Notes under the pieces: model-generated
The model's input: the letters and a program-made list of their open reading frames with translations, nothing else
The model's database searches: none
What the model was told of the DNA's origin: nothing
Shown here: piece by piece, positions 56,336 to 64,000 of the stretch
Position numbering within the stretch: the stretch's first letter is position 1
How the letters are laid out: every line of letters begins with the position of its first letter
Position numbers and translations under genes: made by a program
Source: Dryomyza anilis
Taxonomy: Eukaryota > Arthropoda > Insecta > Diptera > Dryomyzidae
Reading direction: 5' to 3'
Length of the DNA: 64,000 nt
NCBI GenBank assembly: GCA_951804985.1
Contig: OX638134.1
Coordinates: 6,386,001 to 6,450,000, forward strand

Positions 56336-58090
56336 GAATTAATGCATCTAGTAGACAGGAGCGAGCAGAACATCGAATATGAGGTACAATGAATAGTTAT
56401 AATAACATCACTGCGAGTATAAAAGGTCAAGTACAGGGAAGATTTTAAAACCAATGTAGCGAGCAAATCAAAACGAGTAAATAATAACGAGTATGACTTA
56501 AAAATAGATAAATTAACGAGAAAAAATTAATACTTAAAAATTAATAAGTTTGCAGTACAGCAATAGTTAATCGGATTTGGATTAATGAAAATTTGTAGTA
56601 TAAATACGATCATAAAATGAGTACAATAATCTGAGTAGTAATAAAAACTGGAATATACAATATGTAAATTAAATACGAGTTGAATGTGGTCGTGTAATAT
56701 AGTAACGAGTACGATTGGAAAAGTAGTATACGAACTTGTAGAATAAGTAAAATAATATAGTCAAGTAAAATAATATAATCGAGTAACATAAGAATGAGTA
56801 GAAGAATGAAGAAGGAGTAGGAGAGTGAAGAGCGAATAGAAGAATGATTACAATAAGAACGAATAGAACAGAATGATTGAATTAAGAACGTGTAGACTTA
56901 AAAGGAATTTGCCAGATGTTGACAAAACCATAAAATGGATATAATAATGATTATAATGAGTAAAACAATATTTTACTAGTCGAAAGAATTAATAGAATGT
57001 GGAGAAATTAATAAAATACAAACGAATAGAATAAGATTTATTAGTATAAAAAGTAGTAGTGTAGGAACTAGAAAAAACCGGAAGAAAAACAGAAATTGAA
57101 AAAAAAAACAAATGAGTAATATAAAAAAGTAACGATTAAAAGAAAAAAAAATAAACAGGTAAAATCAAAACATTTAAAGTACAGATATAAAATGTATGCG
57201 AAAGATATTAATTGGAGAATAAGAACTAGAAGAATAAGTAGTCTAAAAGCGAGTACAACAAAAACGAACGAGTAGAATAGAAACAAGTAGAACAAAAACG
57301 AGTTGAATAAAAACGAGTAAAATAAGTACGAACGTAATTGAATAGAGTATAACAGGAACGAGTAGAGTAGTTAGAATAAGAACGAATAAATTAAAGTAAG
57401 AAAGAGTAGATAAGAACTAGTAATGTAGAATAAATAGAAATAAAAAATAACGAGTGGAAAAAATAAATAAATTAAACGGGAATTGAAGAGTAATGAGTAG
57501 AATACAAATGAATAGAATAAGAAGGAATAGTAGACGAACTAGTACACAAAACAGAAGAAACATATTTTTAAAAAGCAAGAAGAATAATAACAAGAAAGAA
57601 AAGAACGATTAGAGTACAAAAATAATATAAATGAGTATAATAAGATTTAATGGAATAAGAACGAGTAGAATAAAAACCATAACGAGTAGAATAAAAACAG
57701 TAACAAGTAGAATAAAAACAATAATGAGTAGAATAAAAACAATAACGAGTAGAATAAAAACAATAACGAGTAGAATAAGAATGAGTATATGAGTAAAATC
57801 AGAACGATTAAAATAAAAACAAGTAGAACTGGAGGAATCCAAAAGAAGAATAAATATAAAAAAAAGTAGAATAAAAATGCGTAAAAAAAATTCTAAAAAG
57901 AGTTAAATAACAATAAAATGGAAGTATTGAAAAATTTAATACAATAAGAACTTGTAAAACAAAAACTAGTAAAAACGAGTATTAAAAGAATGAATAAAAT
58001 AAGTAGAATAACAACGAGAAGACTAGGAACGAGTTGAATAAGAAACAGCATAGTCATAATAAGAAAGATTAGATTAAAACAAGTCAAAAA
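56336..58090. repeat. Degenerate GAGTAGAATAAAAAC repeat field
   Basis: Phrases such as AACGAGTAGAATAAAAAC recur throughout and are nearly regular at 57,655-57,790 (about 24-26-bp steps). Elsewhere they are decayed. Minus-strand frames are isoleucine/leucine-rich translations of the repeat and are not genes. Confidence 0.75.
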
Positions 58091-59389
58091 TAACTTATAT
58101 ACTAATATAATTCAAATGAATAAAATAACTGTGAGTAGGATAATATATGAAAATGTTATTTAAAAATCTTTCGCTGAGGTTAAATGGGTAGCTTTTAAGC
58201 ACCTTTAAGTAGATTTTTATACCGCAAATTTTCCATATATACATATATACCACACTTGAAGGACTTTCAATGTGTGCTCTTGGTATTGTCGTGGAAACGA
58301 ATGTACTATATATGAACATGTGTTTGTAGATATGAATATATACATTGTATATGTATGCATGGCCAATAACAGTAATCAAATTTTGAGGTTTCATCATGGC
58401 TGCGGACTATAATTCAGTTATGGCGTTGCCAACGTAACGCATTTACGTTGATAATAGCCAGCTGTATAAACAAAAATACCTTAAAAATACCACATCGCAA
58501 AATCAACTCAATTGTCAAACTTCAAAATTCACATAATAGACGCAATTTTGATTGAAATTGATGAAAATTGCTTTTTAGAGAAGTGGCTGATAGCACTTTA
58601 AAATCTAAAAAATTAATTTCTATTTAAGAAATGCAACCACAGCCTAACGTGTAAGTTTTTTTTAGATAATTACACCTCAAGAAAGTGCAATATGTCCTGA
58701 ATTAAAAAAACGGGGCTTCACATTGTCGTATAACCTTTCAGTAGTTTTCCCCAGCTTTTACTGGTCAATTTAAGCCGATTAGAAAGCTATTTATACGTGA
58801 TGCACTAGACAATAAAAAAAAAGGCACGAAAAAACAAAACCCCTGCATAAGAATAAAAATAACTAACAATAAGAGCAGACAATAAGAATAGAAAAATAAC
58901 CTGAGAGTTTGTGGAGCCCCAACAAAGCGTACAACAAAAAAAAAAGTAGCTGACTAGGTTCCGCAGTACAATTTTGTCATGAACAATAGCGAATGGTTTT
59001 CGCTGCTTCCCCTCTCTCTCTGACTTGGTGCAAAGACATGACACAAGTGGTGCTGTATTTAGTTATGCAAAAAGTAACGAGTAGAGTGTTAGTTACTACA
59101 CTTAGCGAAAATAATGAGCTATTAAGTACAAAATTAACCCTTAAATATATTTTATGATTTATTATTCATAATTCATGATTAATATGTTATACATTGTGCC
59201 AAATAGCCATAATGTGCAGATGGAAAAAACATATCCGACTACTTCACTTGGTTTTGTACAAGTGAAGTAAATTTTAGCATTAAGGAAATTAATATGCAAT
59301 ATGAAACACAAGTGATAAATAAATAATCACCGGATATGATTAATAATAAAATTTATGAATCCTATTCATAATAAATATATCGTCTTTGA
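58091..59389. other. Non-coding DNA, no gene seen
   Basis: AT-rich unique sequence. Frames of up to 100 codons (58,095-58,397) have no recognisable domain. Confidence 0.4.
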
Positions 59390-59391
59390 TA

Positions 59392-59616
59392 CTGCAAAAC
59401 CGCCTAATTGTATGTGAAAATTACACTTAATTTTGTGTTTTAATCGGATTTTTAATGACATGTTGATCGGATAAATAAGAAAAATGTCATGATAAGTTAT
59501 GACATACTTAATTTTGTATGAAGTAAGTGCAGAATTGAGACTGAAAATAGTTTTGTTTCTTCTGTAAAATTCATTTTGTAAGAGATTTTCGAAAATGTAG
59601 ATAGGCGGTTTTGCAG
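59392..59616. mobile_element. TA-flanked MITE with perfect terminal inverted repeats
   Basis: A 225-bp element beginning CTGCAAAACCGCCTA and ending with its exact complement. It is flanked by TA on both sides (59,390-59,391 and 59,617-59,618). The palindrome extends two bases beyond TA on each side (GATA, TATC). The TA duplication suggests the Tc1/mariner superfamily. A 105-codon minus-strand frame spanning it has no transposase signature. Confidence 0.75.
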
Positions 59617-59618
59617 TA

Positions 59619-60880
59619 TCACCGACCGAGTGATTTACAGTTTTTTGTGAATGAACTTTGCAAGTTTTTTTAGTCTTATACATAATTTATGAATAAAATT
59701 CATAAATAAGAAAATTATAAAAAAATTTGTTTTATGAACATCTTAAGCATAAATCATCAGTGAAAATTGTCTGTGTTGACAACCATTCAAAATAATCAAA
59801 AATTTGATTCAGTGGAAATTTCAAAATATCATTATCATATTTTTAGTAATACACATAGCGTATTTTCTATTTCAAGAGCCCTTACTTTTCTCCAAATTGA
59901 ACCAAAAGAAAAAGTAAAAGAAAACTATGAAATTTAAAATTCGATTAGATTAGATTAATTCGGTTTATCATATTATAAATTATTAACAATTTTGTATTAG
60001 TGCCGCAGAACACTAATAACAATTTTTTAAGCTGGAAATTCCAAAATTTCGATATAATTTTTTATATATTTTTTTCTACAAATCGAGTCAAAGAAAACCT
60101 AAAACAATTAGATTTAATAATTTTTAAAATATATTAAATTTTTATGAGTGTAATGGCAAGTATTGCGCTAGCAACATTGTTAAGTGTGCCTCAGTTGCTT
60201 CTGGCAGTAACTGAGTGTCGCAAGAGAACGGACGGATTCTCTTTAAGAATAAGTCACACAAAGTAGGACAACGAGACACAACAACTTTTTGTAGGACTTC
60301 CAAACAGCCGCAAAATTTAGATTTGAATTACATGCGATGTGAAACAAAACAACACAGTTTTAATATTGCCACTGCATAGAAGAAGTTGGAAACGGCAGCA
60401 AAAAAAATAAAATAAAAACCCACAAATTAACATGAAGCCAGACAAGAATATGAGTAACTTATGAAAGCCCTCCTAATCCCAGTGGCTTTTTGCGGGGCGG
60501 CAACAGAGGGCGTTGGCGGTGCAGTAACCGAATATGGAATAAGGTATAACTTGGAAACCACAAATAGACTAAAAAATGAAATACAAAAACGTATAGTAAA
60601 TGCATTATCATTTAATAGTCGCAGTACAAAAACCATTGTATTAAATACACTGCGAAAATTAGTGTAGCTGGGAATTCAAAAATGTCGGTTAAAATTGAAA
60701 ATATTTAATATATAATCAAAAATATAAATTATAATATTAAAAATATATATAAAAATATTTAAAAAAATATAATAAAAAAGGATGCAAAAAAAAATATTAA
60801 AAGAGAAAAAGTCGTTAAAAAAGAAAAATAAAAAATAAAGGAAAAATAAAAGAAGAATAAATATGAATTAAAAGAAATTA
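59619..60880. other. Non-coding DNA, no gene seen
   Basis: AT-rich. A GC-richer stretch at 60,420-60,545 contains overlapping small frames on both strands (68-69 codons) without a recognisable domain. Confidence 0.4.
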
Positions 60881-62490
60881 ATAAAAAATTATACTAGGAA
60901 ATAGTATAAAATACAATACAAAATACATACAAAATAATACAAAATAAAAGAAACTAATAGAAAATGAAAGGAATGTAAAAAAAATAATAAAATACTAATA
61001 GAAAATAGTAGAAAATAATAGAAAATAATAGAACATAATAGAAAATAATAGAAAATAATAGAAAATATTAGGAAATAATAGAAAATAATAGAAAATAATA
61101 GAAAATAATATAAAATAATAGAAAATAATAGAAAATAATAGAAAAATAAAAAATAAAATAGAATAATAAAAAATAACTAAAAATGGAAATGAAATTGAAA
61201 ATAATACAAAATTATAAAATTAATAGAAAATAATAGAAATAAATAGAATATAATAGAAAATAGAAAAAATAATATAAATAAATAGAAAATAGTAGAAAAC
61301 ATAACAAAATAATTAAAAATAATAGAAAATAAAAGAAAATAATAGAAAATAATAGAAAATAATAGAAAATAATAGAAAATAATAGAAAATAATAGAAAAT
61401 AATAGAAAATAGTAGAAAATAACAGAATATTGTAAATAATAATGAAAATTAGTAGAAAATATTAGAAAATAATATAAAATAGTAGAAAATAATAGAAAAT
61501 AATAGAAAATAATAGTAAATAATAGAAAATAATAGAAAATAAAAGAAAATGAAAAAAAAAAATTGAAAATAATAGAAAATAAAAGCAAATAATATAAAAT
61601 AATAGAAAATAATATAAAATAATAGAAAATAGTAAAAAATAATATAATATAACAGAAAATAGTAGAAAATAATAGAAAAAAGTAAAAAATAATAGAAAAT
61701 AATAGAAATTAATAGAAAATAATAGAAAATAATAGAAAATAATAGAAAATAATAGAAAATAATAGAAAATAACAGAAAATAGTAGAAAATAATGGTAAAT
61801 CGTAGAAAATAATGGAAAAATAATAGAAAATAATAGAAACTAATAGAAAATATTAAAAAATAATATAAATAAATAGAAAATAATAGAAAATAGTAGAAAA
61901 TAGCAGAAAATTTGTAGATATGAATGATAATAAGTAGAAAATATTAGAAAAGAATAGAAAATAGTATAAAATATTAGAAAATAATAGAAATAAATAGAAA
62001 ATAATAGAAAATAATAGAAAATAATAGAAAATAATAGAAAATAATAGAAAATAATAGAAAATAATAGAAAATAGTAGAAAATAACCGAAAATAATAAAAA
62101 AAATATAAAATAATAGAATATAATAGAAAATAATAGAAAATAGTAGAAAGTAATAGAAATAATAGCAAATAGTAGAAAATAATAGAAATCAAAAGAAAAT
62201 AATAGAAATCAAAAGAAAATAATAAAAAATATAATATAAAATAACATAAAATAATAAAATATAACAGAATATTGTAGATAATTAATAGAAAATATTAAAA
62301 AAATAATAGCATATAATAGAAAATAATAGAAAATAATAAAAAAATAATAGCATATAATAATAATACAATAAAAAAAATAATAAAAAATAATAGAAAATAA
62401 TATAAAACAATTGATAATAATATACGATAATTAAAAATATAGAAAAATAATATAAATTCAAAGTATAAAGTAATAGGAAATAATAGAAAG
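60881..62490. repeat. (AATAGAAAAT)n, 10-bp repeat field
   Basis: About 1.6 kb of a 10-bp unit with many point variants and some interruptions. Runs of A recur every 10 bases, close to one helical turn. Minus-strand frames read (FYYFLL)-type low-complexity peptides and are not genes. Confidence 0.9.
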
Positions 62491-62494
62491 TAAT

Positions 62495-63020
62495 CCTATT
62501 AATATAATAAATCTGTTTGTTCGTTTGTACGTTTGTACGTTTGTACGTTTGTTCCGCTTCTCCGTCTAAACGGCTGATCCGATTTTCTTGAAATTTTTAC
62601 CACAGATGCTGTATGGTCTGGAAGGAATGATAGGCTATATATGGGCGGGATTGGACAAAGAGGCGTGGCACCTCTCATACAACCTTAACTTTCAATACGA
62701 TATAACTCGGCACTTTCACCAGCTACGAACATGAAACAAAAAACTCAAATACAAAAAAAAAAATTAAAAACAAAAAAGCAAAAGCACAAAACAAAACAAA
62801 CGCAAAAATACAAAAACAAAAGTCTACACGGCTGATCCAATTTTCTTGAAATTTTTACCACAGATGCGGTATGGTCTGGAAGGAATGATAGGCTATATAT
62901 GGGCGGGATTGGACAAAGAGGCGTGGCACCTCCCATACAACCTAAACTTTCAATACGATATAACTCAGCACTTTCACCAGCTACGAACATGAAACAAAAA
63001 ACTCAAATACAAAAGAAAAA
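62495..63020. repeat. Helitron-like related fragment, tandemly duplicated (about 259 bp)
   Basis: TTTGTACGTTTGTACG repeats lead into CGGCTGATCCGATTTTCTTG (62,570), GGCGGGATTGGACAAAGAGG and GGCGTGGCACCTCTCATACA. The module recurs from 62,829. The GGCGTGGCACCTC and ACGATATAACTC phrases resemble the internal modules of the Helitron-like element at 38,135-40,176, so both probably belong to one family. Confidence 0.6.
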
Positions 63021-63139
63021 AAATTAAAAACAAAAAAGCAAAAGCACAACACAAAACAAAACAAAAGCAAAAATACAAAAACAAAACCAATCACATAAAA
63101 CCACAATCCAAACTAAATGAAAAACAATAAAAGGAAAGA

Positions 63140-64000
63140 AAAAGAAAAACAAACTCACCACACTAAAACTAACCAAACTAAAACTCACCACACTAAAATT
63201 CACCACACTAAAACCCACCACACTATAATTCACCACACTAAAACTCACCACACTAAAATTCACCACACTAAAACTCACCACACTAAAACTCACCACACTA
63301 AAACTCACCACACCAAAACTCACCACACTAAAACTCACCACACTAAAACTCACCACACTAAAACTCACCACACTAAAACTCACCACACCAAAACTCACCA
63401 CACTAAAACTCACCACACTAAAACTCACCACACTAAAACTCACCACACCAAAACTCACCACACTAAAACTCACCACACTAAAACTCACCACACAAAAACT
63501 CACCACACTAAAATCCCACCACACAAAAACTTACCACACAAAAACTCACCACACTAAAACTCACCACACTAAAACTCACCACACTTAAACTCACTATACT
63601 AAAACTCACCACACTTAAACTCACCACACAAAAATTCAACACACTAAAATTCACCACACTAAAATATCACCACACAAAAACTCACCAGACTAAAACTCAC
63701 TACACTCAAATGTCGCCACACTAAAACTCACCGCACTAAAATTCACCACACTAAAACCCACCACACTAAAATTTCACCACACTAAAACTCACCACACTAA
63801 AACTCACCACACTTAAACTCACCATACCAAAACTCACCACACTAAAACTTACCACACTAAAACTCACCACACTAAAACTCACCATACTAAAACTCACCAC
63901 ACTAAAACTCACCACACAAAAATTCAACACACTAAAAGTCACCACACTTAAACTCACCACACTAAAATTTCACCACACTAAAACTCACCACACTAAAACT
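63140..64000. repeat. 15-bp satellite, runs off the right edge
   Basis: Tandem CACCACACTAAAACT with occasional variants. Because 15 is a multiple of three, long frames stay open on both strands: 146 codons of HHTKT on the plus strand and 166 codons of SFSVV on the minus strand. These are by-products of the period. The array continues past 64,000. Confidence 0.93.

Noticed and set aside
61313..62192. FYYFLL-type minus-strand ORFs as membrane proteins
   Set aside because: They are translations of the 10-bp (AATAGAAAAT)n repeat.
63024..63557. 166-codon minus and 146-codon plus ORFs
   Set aside because: Both are translations of the 15-bp satellite, which has a period divisible by three.

Overview
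The window is AT-rich eukaryotic DNA and looks like the repeat-dense flank or intron space of a higher (schizophoran) fly. The fly assignment rests on (a) the last two exons of an FBXL16-type F-box/leucine-rich-repeat gene separated by a 62-bp intron, as is common in flies; (b) two mini-me-like elements with (GTCT)n tracts, a dipteran repeat class; (c) a Ty3/Gypsy element whose primer-binding site resembles the tRNA-Ser type used by several fly elements. I cannot name the species.

Layout. 1-8.5 kb is non-coding and made largely of degenerate tandem repeats: a TTATCAC-rich block, a ~145-bp family and a ~175-bp family interrupted by a tRNA-derived SINE with a 12-bp target duplication. A fold-back MITE follows. 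9.56-12.56 kb is a large array of a near-palindromic 19-bp repeat, which recurs as degenerate patches at 32.6, 38.0, 40.2, 42.3 and 48.9-50.5 kb. 14.48-14.98 kb is a solo LTR. 15.03-27.93 kb is a broken, 5'-truncated non-LTR retrotransposon (copy A) split by an 11-kb Ty3/Gypsy element. That element has LTRs that look identical, a 4-bp target duplication, gag, a -1 frameshift signal, and a pol broken by an integrase deletion. It also carries a nested mini-me element and a 2.7-kb non-coding tail with an inverted triplication. 27.9-31.5 kb holds MITE remnants and a second, inverted mini-me.

The most unusual structure is at 31.5-38.7 kb. An intact 962-codon single-ORF non-LTR retrotransposon (copy B) is flanked exactly at both ends by near-identical ~1.8-kb direct repeats, as though its target-site duplication were 1.8 kb long. 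The insertion lies inside a Helitron-like element (ends at 40,176), which itself sits in 19-bp repeat DNA. 40-52 kb is mostly further degenerate satellites, plus a short cluster of CGATA and CRE palindromes near 51 kb.

The only host gene recognised is the minus-strand FBXL16-like 3' end (54,380-54,935). Everything to its right would be a long upstream intron if the gene continues past the window. It contains a 199-bp tandem duplication, a GAGTAGAATAA-type repeat field, a TA-flanked MITE, a 10-bp A-tract-phased repeat (60.9-62.5 kb), Helitron-related fragments and a 15-bp satellite running off the right edge.

The genes do not form a pathway. The coherent units are the retrotransposons (gag/pol; endonuclease/reverse transcriptase) and the single cellular gene fragment.
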